In this document: piece after piece, positions 34,167-43,983 of the stretch
How positions within the stretch are numbered: position 1 is the first letter of the stretch
How the letters are laid out: each line of letters begins with the position of its first letter
Notes under the pieces: model-generated
Told to the model about the DNA's origin: nothing
Databases searched by the model: none
The model's input: only the letters and a program-made list of their open reading frames with translations
Origin: Anaerocolumna sp.
GTDB taxonomy: Bacteria; Bacillota; Clostridia; Lachnospirales; Lachnospiraceae
Length of the DNA: 59,095 nt
Assembly: GCA_029239975.1 (NCBI GenBank)
Contig: JARBTX010000016.1
Coordinates: 1 to 59,095, forward strand
Reading direction: 5' to 3'
Program-made: the position numbers and the translations under genes

Positions 34167-34946
34167 ATGAAAACTAAAGTATTTAAGATATTATCTGTTT
34201 TTATTTCACTATTCATTTTAGGTTATATAATATACTTCATTAATGCATTTACCGGTAATCCTGTCTCAAGCGCAATCGCAACCAAGAAGATTACATCCTA
34301 TGTAAATAAAACCTATACTACCCTTGATTTAATAGTACCAAAAGCGAAGTATAATTTTAAGGATTCTTCCTATTACTCCATTGTAAAATCGAAAACAAGT
34401 AAAGATACGCATTTTACCATTAGCTATGGTAATGGTAGAATAAACGACTCATATGAATATGAAATTGGTAACAAATATACTACTTTTAGCCGTCTCTCAG
34501 ATGAACTAGATAAAACCATTGAAGACATATTAAAAAAGGAATTTCCATACCAAACTGATATGGTTTTAGCTGATTTTGCAAAAGATACAGACAACTATAA
34601 TAAATTAACCTTAGATATGCCATTAGATATTACAGACTTACCTTTTCCGGCACTACTAAATGTTTATATCTTTAGCGAAGAGATTACTTATGATTTTTTA
34701 GCTGATCGAATGCTTGAAGTTAAGAATATTATGAATTCACATAATATTAAGATTAATACCTATTCTATCATTTTAGAAGACCCAGATGAAGAAGCAAGAA
34801 AAACAGGAACTGGACAAGAAACACTATATTTATATGATTTTCCAGCAGATAAAATACAGGAAGATGGGTTAGCTGATATTTTAAAAGAATATAAAGAACA
34901 AAAAGATATTGAAGATGAAGCAATTAAAAAAAATGAGATAGATTAG
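34167..34946 (+). CDS. Membrane-anchored extracellular protein, YfjL-like
   Basis: 259 residues. One N-terminal membrane anchor (LSVFISLFILGYIIYFINAF) without a lipobox, then AIATKKITSYVNKTYTTLD, the start of the YfjL-type fold, and a soluble extracellular rest with a charged C-terminus. AAGGAG ribosome site. An unpaired-tail hairpin (TAGCACCAA...TTGGTGTGCTA, 34944-35015) follows the stop and may end transcription. Divergent from the peptide operon; a role in peptide immunity is possible but only positional. Confidence 0.65.
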   Translation: MKTKVFKILSVFISLFILGYIIYFINAFTGNPVSSAIATKKITSYVNKTYTTLDLIVPKAKYNFKDSSYYSIVKSKTSKDTHFTISYGNGRINDSYEYEIGNKYTTFSRLSDELDKTIEDILKKEFPYQTDMVLADFAKDTDNYNKLTLDMPLDITDLPFPALLNVYIFSEEITYDFLADRMLEVKNIMNSHNIKINTYSIILEDPDEEARKTGTGQETLYLYDFPADKIQEDGLADILKEYKEQKDIEDEAIKKNEID

Positions 34947-35092
34947 CACCAAAAATATCTGCAGAAAAGCCTGGCAGTTTATTAAACTCATGACTATTCT
35001 GCAATTGGTGTGCTATTGTTGATTTAATTTATTAATAACATATGAGTAGGGATAATGTGATTACATAAATTCTATTCCAGTGATACTAAAAC

Positions 35093-35818
35093 CTACCTAA
35101 TACTTTCACTCTGGCTATTGGTATAATATTTATTTATGAATTCTATAATTCCAAGGTATATTGCCCAGGCAATTTTATTTTGATATGAGTCATCCGTTAA
35201 CAATTTTGCCTCTTTGTAATTCGTAAGAAAACCACACTCAACAATAACTAATGGACAGGATGTATTTCTTAACATATAATAAGATGAATTGGGTTTAGCC
35301 TCTCTTTTGTTCCCATCTTGAATCGTATTTTTAAGACTATCTTGAATCGTCTCTGCTAATTCTTTTCCTCTTGTAGATTCTGAATAATAGAACACTTGAG
35401 CTCCTTTTATACTTTCATTTGTATAACTATTTTGATGTATGCTAACTGCTAAAACAGCATTACTGGAATTAATAATTGAAACTCTTTTTCTCATATCTGT
35501 GCTTTTTTTATTATGGTCTGATGCCTTATATAAGCCTTTTTCATCTGCTCTAGTCATAATAACAGGAATCTCATTTTCTTCTAAATATTTTTGAAGTTTC
35601 TTAGAAATTATCAAATTAATATCTTTTTCTAATATATTATATACTCCAACTTTTCCAGGATCAAACCCACCATGACCAGCATCAATCGCTACTATAATCT
35701 GTTCTGTTTGATTGTATCTATTATATTGAACAGAGACAATTAACTGTTCTGATAGCAATATTAAAATAAAAAAAATGATATATAAATTTGTTACAGTATA
35801 AAAATATCTCTTCATCAT
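35093..35818 (-). CDS. cwlD: N-acetylmuramoyl-L-alanine amidase, CwlD-like
   Basis: 241 residues. One N-terminal membrane anchor, then an Amidase_3 domain: zinc ligand His in IDAGHGGFDPG, Glu in ILEKDINL, second His in SIHQNSY, and catalytic Glu in VIVECGFLTN. CwlD works with a PdaA deacetylase to make muramic-delta-lactam in spore cortex; a polysaccharide deacetylase gene is divergent next door, supporting this reading. Confidence 0.88.
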   Translation of the reverse strand: MMKRYFYTVTNLYIIFFILILLSEQLIVSVQYNRYNQTEQIIVAIDAGHGGFDPGKVGVYNILEKDINLIISKKLQKYLEENEIPVIMTRADEKGLYKASDHNKKSTDMRKRVSIINSSNAVLAVSIHQNSYTNESIKGAQVFYYSESTRGKELAETIQDSLKNTIQDGNKREAKPNSSYYMLRNTSCPLVIVECGFLTNYKEAKLLTDDSYQNKIAWAIYLGIIEFINKYYTNSQSESIR

Positions 35819-35975
35819 TTTATTCCATAGGTCAATTTGTTTATACTATATTCATAGCAGCTTGTACTTATTGATGTAATTTTATTTTCCCCTTAATCAA
35901 AAAGTATACAAGAACTTATGCATTAGATAAAATTTTTTACATATAGTATTATAAAACAATCATGAGCTATAAAAA

Positions 35976-36848
35976 ATGAAACTAATAAAAAAAATCAACT
36001 GGACTTACACGGTATTATTAACTCTTTTTTTAGTACTTGTAATTACGTATATTGCTAGGAATAAATCAGAGATATTCCCGATATCATCAACCAATAATGC
36101 AATATATGTACCGATAGTTATGTATCATCAAGTAAAGGATAAAAATCTGGGTAAAAACGCAATAAGCGCATATGAATTTGAAAGTGATTTAAAATATCTA
36201 TCAGAAAATAATTATAATGTTATTACTGTAAATCAATTAATAGATCATGTTTACAATGGAAAAGAGCTACCTCTAAATCCAATTGTTTTAACTTTTGATG
36301 ATGGATATTTAAATACATATAAGTTCGTTTTTCCTTTATTAAAACAATATAATATGCCTATTGTACTTTCAGTAGTTGGAAAATGTATTGATGATTTTTC
36401 AAGAGTTTGTGATGATAATGTTAACTATGCACACATAACTTGGGATCAGTTACGTGAAATGTATGATTCTGGACTCGTTGAAATACAAAATCATACCTAT
36501 GACTTACATAAAATAAAAAATGGTCGTTACGGTTGCTACCAAGTAAAAGATGAATCACTGGAACACTATCAAAACATCTTAACTGATGACTTAACGAAGT
36601 TACAAGATAAAGTAAAAGATATTACAAATTATAACCCTACTACCTTTACTTATCCCTATGGAAAATATAATGATACAACCGAATCGATTATCAAAAATTT
36701 AGGATTTAAGGCAACACTTTCATGTACCTATGGTATAAATGTGATATCAGAGAATCCTGAAACTCTATTCGGCTTAAAAAGAATGTGTCGATCACACAAT
36801 TATGATATTGAAGAATTATTAAAAGACGGTATGAAAACCATACGATAA
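35976..36848 (+). CDS. Polysaccharide deacetylase (NodB/CE4 family), membrane-anchored
   Basis: 290 residues. N-terminal signal anchor (TVLLTLFLVLVITYIA), PIVMYHQV, then the CE4 motifs: TFDDGY (metal Asp), H...H in IQNHTYDLH, and TYPYGKYND. It removes N-acetyl groups from cell-wall or other glycans at the outer face. No clear ribosome site before the ATG at 35976. Terminated by the hairpin at 36861. Confidence 0.88.
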   Translation: MKLIKKINWTYTVLLTLFLVLVITYIARNKSEIFPISSTNNAIYVPIVMYHQVKDKNLGKNAISAYEFESDLKYLSENNYNVITVNQLIDHVYNGKELPLNPIVLTFDDGYLNTYKFVFPLLKQYNMPIVLSVVGKCIDDFSRVCDDNVNYAHITWDQLREMYDSGLVEIQNHTYDLHKIKNGRYGCYQVKDESLEHYQNILTDDLTKLQDKVKDITNYNPTTFTYPYGKYNDTTESIIKNLGFKATLSCTYGINVISENPETLFGLKRMCRSHNYDIEELLKDGMKTIR

Positions 36849-36860
36849 GTTTTACTTTAA

Positions 36861-36896
36861 AAAATGGGGCGTTGCATTTTACAACCGCCCCATTTT
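36861..36896. terminator. Bidirectional terminator after the deacetylase gene
   Basis: AAAATGGGGCG...CGCCCCATTTT with T-rich tails on both strands. It ends the deacetylase on the plus strand and the small gene at 36909 on the minus strand. Confidence 0.85.
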
Positions 36897-36908
36897 ATTT
36901 TATCTGTT

Positions 36909-37094
36909 TTACCTATCTAAACATTTTATGTTCTCTACTTCCATGTTGTAAGTGGTTTTTCCCATCATCATTAATTTGCCCATCGTATTTTCAGATATCT
37001 GTTCTAATAGTTTCCTTGATTCATCAATATCCAAACAAAAGTCGTCAAAAATCCGTATCGTTGCGGCTCCATTTTTATGTTCATTTATTAACAC
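36909..37094 (-). CDS. Small hypothetical protein
   Basis: 61 residues (…NGAATIRIFDDFCLDID… through KCLDR), soluble, acidic centre. Start GTG at 37094 is 6 bases after GGAGGTG; the ATG at 37109 overlaps that Shine-Dalgarno. It has its own terminator downstream and lies between the deacetylase and the recombinase. No family recognised. Confidence 0.55.
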   Translation of the reverse strand: MLINEHKNGAATIRIFDDFCLDIDESRKLLEQISENTMGKLMMMGKTTYNMEVENIKCLDR

Positions 37095-37201
37095 AACTAA
37101 CACCTCCATTACATGCTATGAATGATTGGTTGTACTTTTTGCCAAAGAGAGTATTTTTATATCTTTATTTATCATACATTTTTGTAAGGAGCTGATAAAT
37201 T

Positions 37202-38788
37202 ATGCATTATTGTATGTATCTTAGAAAATCGAGAGCAGATATGGAAGCAGAAACTCACGGAGAGGGAGAAACCCTACTACGCCATGAAAAAATGCTGCTT
37301 GATTTAGCCTTAAAACTGAACCTAACTATAACTAAAATTTACCGTGAAATCGTATCAGGAGAAACTATATCGGCAAGACCAGTAATGCAACAATTACTAG
37401 TTGAAGTAGAACAAGGCATATGGAATGGTGTCTTTGTAATGGAAATAGAACGTTTGGCAAGAGGAGATACGATCGATCAAGGTATTGTTGCCCAAGCGTT
37501 TAAATACACAAACACCAAAATAATAACTCCAGTTAAAACATATGATCCTGCAAATGAATTTGATGAAGAGTACTTTGAATTCGGTCTATTTATGAGTCGT
37601 AGAGAATTTAAAACCATAAATAGACGTATACAACGGGGACGAATAGCTTCTGTGAAAGAAGGCAAATACATATCTTCTATCGCCCCATATGGTTATGATC
37701 GAATTAAAATTAAAAAGGATAAAGGTTATACGTTAAAAATAAATGATGAACAAGCTAAAGTTATAAAAATGATCTATAGTTGGTACACAGTTGGTGAATT
37801 ACAGCCTGATGGATCTTATGAAAAGTTAGGAGCAAAAAAAATCGCAACTAAATTAGATTCCATGAATATAAAACCAATGTTTAAAAGTAGCTGGTCTCGT
37901 TCATCTATCACCGATATCTTAAAAAATCCTGTTTATATAGGAAAAATTAGATGGCAATATCGCAAGGAAGTAAAACAATTACAAAATAATGTTATAATAA
38001 AATCACGACCTAATACCAATGATTATATACTTGTAGATGGACTCCATGAACCAATTATTGATTCGGATACTTTTGAAAAGGCAATGCAAATTATTTCAAA
38101 ACGTGGGATTCCTCCACTATCGTGTAATACTACTCTAAAGAACCCATTGGCTGGAATTGTTTATTGCAGCAAGTGCGGCAGCCTGTTGACCAGATTAGCT
38201 AAGAATAAAAAAATGCCATATGATTATCTTAAATGTCCAAACCCATATTGTGATAACATTTCAGCACCATTGTACCTAATAGAAAAAACTATTATTACAG
38301 AATTGAATTCATGGCTTTTTAATTATAAATTCAACTGGAATATAGATAAATTAAATCATCCATATGAACAACAGATTAATGAAAAGAGTGAAATGATATC
38401 ACAGATCCAAATACAGTTAAAAAAACAATGGAATCAACTAGAACGTACCTATTCCTTCCTTGAAGAAGGACTTTATACAACGGAAGTTTATAAAGAACGA
38501 AAAGATAAAATATCAATGCAAATTGAAAATTCACAAAGTTTAATTAACAAATTAGAGTATGAATTACATAGATTAATAGAATTAACTACTAAAACAGAAA
38601 TTAAACTTCCTAAAGCGGAACATATTTTTGAAGTTTATGATATACTTGATACTGCTGCTTCCAAAAATGAATTTTTGAAAGCACTCCTTGTAAAGGTAGA
38701 TTATTTAAAAACACAACCTAACAAAAAAGGAAATTGCGATAATACAAACTTTTCCCTTGATATATATCCGAAAGTAGTAAAACTTTAA
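37202..38788 (+). CDS. Large serine recombinase
   Basis: 528 residues. Resolvase catalytic domain with nucleophile S10 (YLRKSRAD) and the arginine cluster IERLARGD; recombinase domain (APYGYDRI, KNPVYIGKIRW); zinc ribbon (VYCSKCGS, LKCPNPYC); then a coiled coil (~390-470). These enzymes integrate and excise phages and conjugative elements or perform developmental DNA rearrangements. No other phage, conjugation or att-like sequence is visible within ~10 kb, so it is an orphan here. AAGGAG ribosome site. Confidence 0.92.
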   Translation: MHYCMYLRKSRADMEAETHGEGETLLRHEKMLLDLALKLNLTITKIYREIVSGETISARPVMQQLLVEVEQGIWNGVFVMEIERLARGDTIDQGIVAQAFKYTNTKIITPVKTYDPANEFDEEYFEFGLFMSRREFKTINRRIQRGRIASVKEGKYISSIAPYGYDRIKIKKDKGYTLKINDEQAKVIKMIYSWYTVGELQPDGSYEKLGAKKIATKLDSMNIKPMFKSSWSRSSITDILKNPVYIGKIRWQYRKEVKQLQNNVIIKSRPNTNDYILVDGLHEPIIDSDTFEKAMQIISKRGIPPLSCNTTLKNPLAGIVYCSKCGSLLTRLAKNKKMPYDYLKCPNPYCDNISAPLYLIEKTIITELNSWLFNYKFNWNIDKLNHPYEQQINEKSEMISQIQIQLKKQWNQLERTYSFLEEGLYTTEVYKERKDKISMQIENSQSLINKLEYELHRLIELTTKTEIKLPKAEHIFEVYDILDTAASKNEFLKALLVKVDYLKTQPNKKGNCDNTNFSLDIYPKVVKL

Positions 38789-38807
38789 TTACCTAGGTAC
38801 TCAAACA

Positions 38808-38856
38808 AAAAAGCTAACTATGATTAGAAAATAACTTCTAATTATAGTTAGCTTTT
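38808..38856. terminator. Bidirectional terminator between the recombinase and HAD genes
   Basis: Stem AAAAAGCTAACTATGATTAG pairs with CTAATTATAGTTAGCTTTTT (one mismatch), T-rich on both strands. Confidence 0.9.
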
Positions 38857-38860
38857 TGAT

Positions 38861-39574
38861 TTAAACAAGTGACGGTAAGGATTTTACAAATTCAAAAAAT
38901 TCATTAAAGTTACCTTGTTTTATATTGCTTATATCAATATCTTGTGATGGAATTAAACAATCTTTAATTAAGTAAGTATCCATAGATAAATCCATGGTAC
39001 ACATATCTTCTTTTACATCATTTCCTACCATCATACAATCTTCAGGCGTTTTTCCTATCTTCTTTAATATCTCTTTATAATAATTTAGATTAGGTTTACA
39101 GTATTTGTGATGTTCGTATGTAGTTATTATCTCGAAGTCTTGTAAATCTAATCCAGCCCATTTCATACGAGTATGTGTTGCAATCATTGGAAAAACCGGA
39201 TTGGTAGCAACAACAAGCTTATACCCCTTATCTTTTAACACCTTTACACATTCATTTGCCATTGGGTTTTGTGAAGTAGCTTCTTTAGCTAAAGCAAATT
39301 CATTATGATAGAACTTTTCAAATTCAGGTTCTAGTTGTAAGACATTCTCTCCCATCATGTTAGTGAATGCTTTCCAAAAGCAAGCCTCGTTAGTTACCAA
39401 ACCATCATTTTCAATCATGGATTTGGTTCCAAATAATATACCATTAATTATTTTTTCAGGTTCTATTCCAAAATGTATAAATTTTTGTGATAGAGCTTTT
39501 AAGTATAACTTCAAAAACAAATCTTGATCCATTGGTAATAATGTTCCATCTAAATCAAATAAAAACGTATTCAT
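38861..39574 (-). CDS. HAD-superfamily phosphatase
   Basis: 237 residues, starts MNTFLFDLDGTL (nucleophile and general-acid Asp), has VVATNPVFP (motif II Thr), CKPNLNYY (motif III Lys) and MVGNDVKEDM (motif IV). A small-molecule phosphatase with a C1-type cap; the substrate is unknown. Start ATG at 39574 is 6 bases after GGAG. Lies just downstream of gpsA, so a glycerol-phosphate-type substrate is conceivable but unproven. Confidence 0.85.
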   Translation of the reverse strand: MNTFLFDLDGTLLPMDQDLFLKLYLKALSQKFIHFGIEPEKIINGILFGTKSMIENDGLVTNEACFWKAFTNMMGENVLQLEPEFEKFYHNEFALAKEATSQNPMANECVKVLKDKGYKLVVATNPVFPMIATHTRMKWAGLDLQDFEIITTYEHHKYCKPNLNYYKEILKKIGKTPEDCMMVGNDVKEDMCTMDLSMDTYLIKDCLIPSQDIDISNIKQGNFNEFFEFVKSLPSLV

Positions 39575-39636
39575 AATAATCTCCATTCTTGCTAAATCAC
39601 GTAAATTTCCGGTTAAATAATTTCTACTATCTTACC

Positions 39637-40599
39637 TTAAAACTCAAATTTTACTGGTCTTAAAAATAAATCGACTAAGGTTTGTGATGCATCTTTTTTC
39701 TCATAGATTACTTGAAATAGTGCATTACATATTGGTAACTCAATGTCATATTGTTCTGATAACTGTAACATCGCTTTTATAGTTGCAACACCTTCTGCTA
39801 ACTTTTTAAAGTCTTGATTTTTAACAAAATCTTCACCAAATTTTCTATTATGACTATTAACAGAAAATAAAGTTGCTTCATAATCACCAAGATGACTTAA
39901 TCCATAAATTGTTATATCATTACCACCCACAGCACGTACTAATCGTGAAATTTCTCTAGTACCCCTTGCCATTAACGCGCCTTTTAAGCTAGATAGATTA
40001 AGTCCATCAAGCATACCTGCAGCGATACCTACTACATTCTTAGTAGCAGCACCAATCTCATTTCCAATCATATCTTGTCCGTAATAAAATCGTATTAAAT
40101 CACTGTTAAATGTATTTACTACGGTCTTTGTAACTTCTATATCTTCACTTCCGATAACCATACAATTAGGAATACCTTGTAGATAATCTTGAACATGTCC
40201 TGGACCAAGCCATACGGCTACTTTCGTACTAGCACCTAATTCTTCTTTTACTACTTGTGATAGTCGTTTTCCACTTGATTCTTCTAACCCTTTCATACAT
40301 AATACAATAATTTTATTCTGTATAGCTGGTATTTCCGATAATTGCTTTGTAAAACTTCTAAGCTGTTGCGCACTAATTGATATTATAATGATTTCACTTA
40401 AATTTACTGCTTCATCTAAAGAATTTGTTAAATGAATTTCTTCTGGTAATGTAAGATATTCATTTTTACGATTTTCATATAATTCATTGTAATTACCAGA
40501 ACCAGATCTTCCCCATAGGATAACATTATGTCCAACTTTATTTGCGTACCAAGCTAAAAAAGAACCCCATCTACCACATCCTAATACAGATACTTGCAT
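39637..40599 (-). CDS. gpsA: NAD(P)H-dependent glycerol-3-phosphate dehydrogenase
   Basis: 320 residues. N-terminal Rossmann motif VLGCGRWGSFLAW, CMKGLEESSG, WLGPGHVQD, catalytic Lys in GAATKNVVGIAAG, GLSHLGDYEATLFS near the end. It converts dihydroxyacetone phosphate to sn-glycerol 3-phosphate for phospholipids. The CGRWG and SHLGDYEATLFS blocks differ from the usual GaGsWG/GLGDLxxTC, so it may be a paralogue of the housekeeping GpsA. GAGGTG ribosome site. Confidence 0.85.
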   Translation of the reverse strand: MQVSVLGCGRWGSFLAWYANKVGHNVILWGRSGSGNYNELYENRKNEYLTLPEEIHLTNSLDEAVNLSEIIIISISAQQLRSFTKQLSEIPAIQNKIIVLCMKGLEESSGKRLSQVVKEELGASTKVAVWLGPGHVQDYLQGIPNCMVIGSEDIEVTKTVVNTFNSDLIRFYYGQDMIGNEIGAATKNVVGIAAGMLDGLNLSSLKGALMARGTREISRLVRAVGGNDITIYGLSHLGDYEATLFSVNSHNRKFGEDFVKNQDFKKLAEGVATIKAMLQLSEQYDIELPICNALFQVIYEKKDASQTLVDLFLRPVKFEF

Positions 40600-40862
40600 A
40601 TTCTCACCTCTATTTTTATCATCTACACTTTCTTCATATTTAGTTTTATGGCCACTTTAATCTCTATAAAATATCCTTAAATCACACGACATACCTAGAA
40701 TAATATACCATTCCTAATCTTGTGTCAACAAAGGAAAAGCCACTCAAGATTTATACAAATATATCTTACTTAAAGTATACAGATTATTACGTCATATATA
40801 CTAGTAGATCACATTTTAATATCTTGACTGGCTATTATTTATTTATTTATTTATTGATTGAT

Positions 40863-41600
40863 TTATTGATTTAAAGTTCGTTTTAAGAACTCTCTAGTTC
40901 TTTCTACGGTTGGATTGTTAAAGATTTGGTCCGGTGTTCCTTCTTCTGCTATAACGCCTTGGTCCATAAATACTACACGGTCGGATACTTCTTTCGCAAA
41001 TCCCATTTCATGAGTTACTACTAACATAGTTAAACCACTTTCGGCAAGTTCTTTCATAACCTTAAGAACTTCTCCTACCATCTCAGGGTCAAGTGCAGAT
41101 GTTGGTTCATCAAATAACATAACATCTGGTTCCATGGATAATGCTCTTGCTATTGCAACACGTTGCTTTTGTCCACCTGATAATTGTTTCGGTTTAGCAT
41201 TGATATAGGAATCCATACCAACTACTTTTAAATATTTCATGGCAACTTCTTTTGCTTCTTCTCTGGAACGTTTTAAGACTTTCATCTGACCAACTATACA
41301 ATTACTTAATACATTGTGATTATTAAATAAATTGAACTGCTGAAATACCATTCCTAATTTTGTACGATATGCAAATATATCGTGTTTTTGATCTAAGATA
41401 TTTTCACCATTATATATAATCTCTCCACCACTAGGTTTTTCTAAGAGATTAACACAACGAAGAAGTGTGGATTTACCGGATCCAGAAGAACCGATAATAC
41501 ATACTACTTCTCCTTTATTAACTGAGAAATCTATATCTTTTAACACTTCATGAGTTCCAAAGGATTTACTCAAATGTCTTATATCTACTACCTTTTCCAT
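40863..41600 (-). CDS. Amino-acid ABC importer ATPase (probable lysine)
   Basis: 245 residues of the GlnQ/ArtM polar amino acid family: Walker [11 protein letters not shown]-loop MVFQQFNLF, signature [15 protein letters not shown], Walker [17 protein letters not shown]-loop VTHEMGF. Third gene of a binding protein-permease-ATPase unit behind a lysine riboswitch. GAGGT ribosome site. An ATTT microsatellite immediately follows the stop. Confidence 0.92.
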   Translation of the reverse strand: MEKVVDIRHLSKSFGTHEVLKDIDFSVNKGEVVCIIGSSGSGKSTLLRCVNLLEKPSGGEIIYNGENILDQKHDIFAYRTKLGMVFQQFNLFNNHNVLSNCIVGQMKVLKRSREEAKEVAMKYLKVVGMDSYINAKPKQLSGGQKQRVAIARALSMEPDVMLFDEPTSALDPEMVGEVLKVMKELAESGLTMLVVTHEMGFAKEVSDRVVFMDQGVIAEEGTPDQIFNNPTVERTREFLKRTLNQ

Positions 41601-41717
41601 GTTTTACCTCATTTCTATCCTGTTTCTTCTATCACAAGTATTTTATAGTTTTATAAAACTTGTAAAGAGGAAATCTCTAAATTTTCATTCACTTTAGTCT
41701 AGGCTTATAGAATTTGT

Positions 41718-42485
41718 TTACATATTCTTTGTTCTTCTTAACGCATCTTCTGGTCTCTCTACTTGCATCTGATTCGCAATCATATTATAATTTTCAGGAC
41801 CATCAATTTTTCTTTCAATATATCTTAATATTCTTGTAATAGCAAAGGTCATTATAAAGTAAAGTACACAAGCTACAAAGAATGTGTCAAAGAAATCGAA
41901 AGTATTTCCAGCGATGGATTTAGTTTGGAAGAATAATTCAGATACTGCGATTACATTTAAAACGGAAGTATCTTTAATGTTAATAACAAATTCATTTCCT
42001 GTAGCAGGTAAAATATTACGAACTACTTGAGGTAAAACAACATGAACCATGGTTTTAATATGGTTCATACCAATAGCTGCTGCTGCTTCAAATTGCCCCT
42101 TATCTATGGATACAATACCACCACGTACAATTTCTGACATGTACGCTCCTGTATTAATAGATACAATAAAGATAGCAGCAAAGGTTTTATTCATATCGAT
42201 ATGGAATGCTTGCGCTGAACCATAAAAGATAACCATTGCTTGAACAATCATTGGAGTCCCACGAAAGAACTCAATATAACAAGATAAAATAAAATTAACG
42301 AATTTTTGTAATATTCGTTTTGGACCTCTTTCTGGTATCGGAATGGTTCTGATAATACCAATTAATAGACCAATTATGGATCCTATTACAGTACCAATAA
42401 TTGATATATAAAGGGTTGTTCCGGCACCACGTAGAAACATAGGCCAATACGTTGATATTATGTCTAAAATCTTTTCTAAACTCAT
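41718..42485 (-). CDS. Amino-acid ABC importer permease (probable lysine)
   Basis: 255 residues of the HisMQ/ArtQ family, five hydrophobic segments, FFRGTPMIVQAMVIFYG and the cytoplasmic coupling loop AAAIGMNHIKTMVHVVLPQ. GGGAG ribosome site. Separated from the binding-protein gene by a hairpin. Confidence 0.92.
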   Translation of the reverse strand: MSLEKILDIISTYWPMFLRGAGTTLYISIIGTVIGSIIGLLIGIIRTIPIPERGPKRILQKFVNFILSCYIEFFRGTPMIVQAMVIFYGSAQAFHIDMNKTFAAIFIVSINTGAYMSEIVRGGIVSIDKGQFEAAAAIGMNHIKTMVHVVLPQVVRNILPATGNEFVINIKDTSVLNVIAVSELFFQTKSIAGNTFDFFDTFFVACVLYFIMTFAITRILRYIERKIDGPENYNMIANQMQVERPEDALRRTKNM

Positions 42486-42560
42486 TTTGGTCTCCCATCT
42501 GTAAGTAAATGCTTCTTATTAATCAAAATGTGAGTTCATTCACATTCTATAATCATAGAA

Positions 42561-42605
42561 AGAGCCTGTCCCAAGACATCTATATTTGCACATTGAACAG
42601 GCTCT
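42561..42605 (-). terminator. Hairpin between the binding-protein and permease genes
   Basis: AGAGCCTGT / ACAGGCTCT, loop ~27 nt, weak T run on the minus strand. Probably a partial terminator or stabiliser that keeps the binding protein in excess over the membrane parts. Confidence 0.6.
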
Positions 42606-42616
42606 ACTAGTATTCA

Positions 42617-43447
42617 TTATTCAGCTGCTGGCTGATTCGAAATTGCATTATCCATTATGGATGTACGATCTTCTTCTGAAATACCTGCTAATATTTCATT
42701 GATCTTTGCTGTTAATTCACTACCTTTTTTAACACCAACTGCAACTGCGGTATCATCATCTGAAGTTTCAAATCCTTCTGTAAATTCTACCATTGCAAAA
42801 TTTTCATTTGCTGCTGCAGCACTTACACCTTCTGGACGTTCAGATACATAACCATCAATGATTCCTGATTCAAGAGCAACTCTCATAGCTGGGAAATTAT
42901 CCATAGCTTGCTGCTTGTCAACTCCATTAATTTGATCGATAACCGTGTAATGGAACGTATTTAATTGTGCTGTAATCTTTGCTCCATTAAAATCTTGGAT
43001 GGATGTAGCTCCTTCAAAATTTCCACCCTTTTTTACTACCATAACTAAATCAGATTTATAATAATTATTAGTAAAATCTATAGATTCTTTACGTTCAGCC
43101 GTAGGTGACATACCTGCAATTATTGCATCTATTTTACCTGAAGTTAATGCTGGAACAAGACCATCCCATTCGGTTTTTACAATGACTAATTCTTTTCCTA
43201 AACCTTCAGCAATTTTTTTAGCTATTTCAACGTCATAACCACCTGCAAATTCTTTGCTGCCATCAATTGGAACCCCACCCTTAGATTCATCCATTTGTGT
43301 CCAGTTAAATGGTGCGTATCCTGCTTCTAAACCTACTTTAAACGTATTATCAGTTGCTCCTGTACTTTCTGTTTTCGTTCCACAACCTGCTAATAACATG
43401 ATTGCTGATAAAGACATTGCCATTAAAGTTAATAATTTTTTCTTCAT
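42617..43447 (-). CDS. Amino-acid binding lipoprotein (probable lysine)
   Basis: 276 residues. Lipoprotein signal MKKKLLTLMAMSLSAIML with the lipobox cysteine C22 (LLAGCG). The family 3 solute-binding fold follows: GLEAGYAPFNW, GGYDVEIAKKIA, WDGLVPALTSGKIDAIIAGMSPT, and DGYVSERPE. Start ATG at 43447 is behind AAGGAGAG. Substrate assignment as lysine comes from the upstream riboswitch, not from this sequence. Confidence 0.92.
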   Translation of the reverse strand: MKKKLLTLMAMSLSAIMLLAGCGTKTESTGATDNTFKVGLEAGYAPFNWTQMDESKGGVPIDGSKEFAGGYDVEIAKKIAEGLGKELVIVKTEWDGLVPALTSGKIDAIIAGMSPTAERKESIDFTNNYYKSDLVMVVKKGGNFEGATSIQDFNGAKITAQLNTFHYTVIDQINGVDKQQAMDNFPAMRVALESGIIDGYVSERPEGVSAAAANENFAMVEFTEGFETSDDDTAVAVGVKKGSELTAKINEILAGISEEDRTSIMDNAISNQPAAE

Positions 43448-43536
43448 TTTTATTCTCTCCTTCTTTTTGCCCTTTATGTGTTTTATATAACTATGCTGCA
43501 CACCAATGGGAATCAGTAAAACGAGTTAAAAAAAAA

Positions 43537-43559
43537 TGACCTGAGTAGAACTCAGGTCA
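43537..43559 (-). terminator. Lysine riboswitch expression-platform terminator
   Basis: TGACCTGAGT / ACTCAGGTCA stem with eight to nine U following on the minus strand, between the aptamer and the binding-protein gene. Confidence 0.93.
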
Positions 43560-43600
43560 TAATGATATCAATGCCCGTAATTCCTCATCTTCTCCCATTT

Positions 43601-43775
43601 GAGATAGCACAACTTAAGCGAGCCGGGTAGCCCCTTAAGACAGTCCTGCAATTCTTAACTGCAGACCCAGCAAATAATACCGAGTATATTATAAGCTTCG
43701 GCGACATTTCCTTCTCCCTAACATCATTGCTTCTCAGACTCCTTTAAAGACTGTTAAATATCGCGCCTCTACCTC
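43601..43775 (-). ncRNA. Lysine riboswitch (L box) aptamer
   Basis: In minus-strand RNA the conserved L-box landmarks appear in order: GAGGTAGAGGCGCGA at the 5' side, AAAGGAGTCTGAGAAGC, AGGGAGAAGG, GTCGCCGAAGC, CTGGGTCTG, and AAGGGGCTACCCGGCTCG. P1 is GAGGTAG (43769-43775) with CTATCTC (43601-43607). Followed by an intrinsic terminator, so lysine should switch the downstream ABC importer off. Confidence 0.92.
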
Positions 43776-43902
43776 ACCAGTAAAGTGAGGTTGTATTAAA
43801 TTATGTTCTATAGTTTACATGATGATTTTATATCTGTCAATATGTATTGTCATATAAAATCTTAGTAATTATTGAAATTTAATCTAAATATAGCAGAAAA
43901 AA

Positions 43903-43939
43903 GCTGTGTTAATTCATTGTATACAAAGATTAACACAGC
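43903..43939 (-). terminator. Terminator of the threonine aldolase gene
   Basis: Perfect 11-bp stem GCTGTGTTAAT / ATTAACACAGC followed by six to seven T on the minus strand. Confidence 0.9.
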
Positions 43940-43983
43940 ATAGTAATATGGAACAGACATAATCGTAAAGACTTGAATGTTCA

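Noticed and set aside
37202..38788. Prophage or integrative element around the serine recombinase
   Set aside because: Flanking genes on both sides (deacetylase, CwlD, HAD phosphatase, GpsA) are ordinary chromosomal genes, and no structural, replication or conjugation genes are present.
40835..40862. ATTT/ATTG repeats after the lysine importer ATPase gene as a regulatory site
   Set aside because: Simple low-complexity repeat right after a stop codon in an AT-rich genome; no symmetry or conserved motif.
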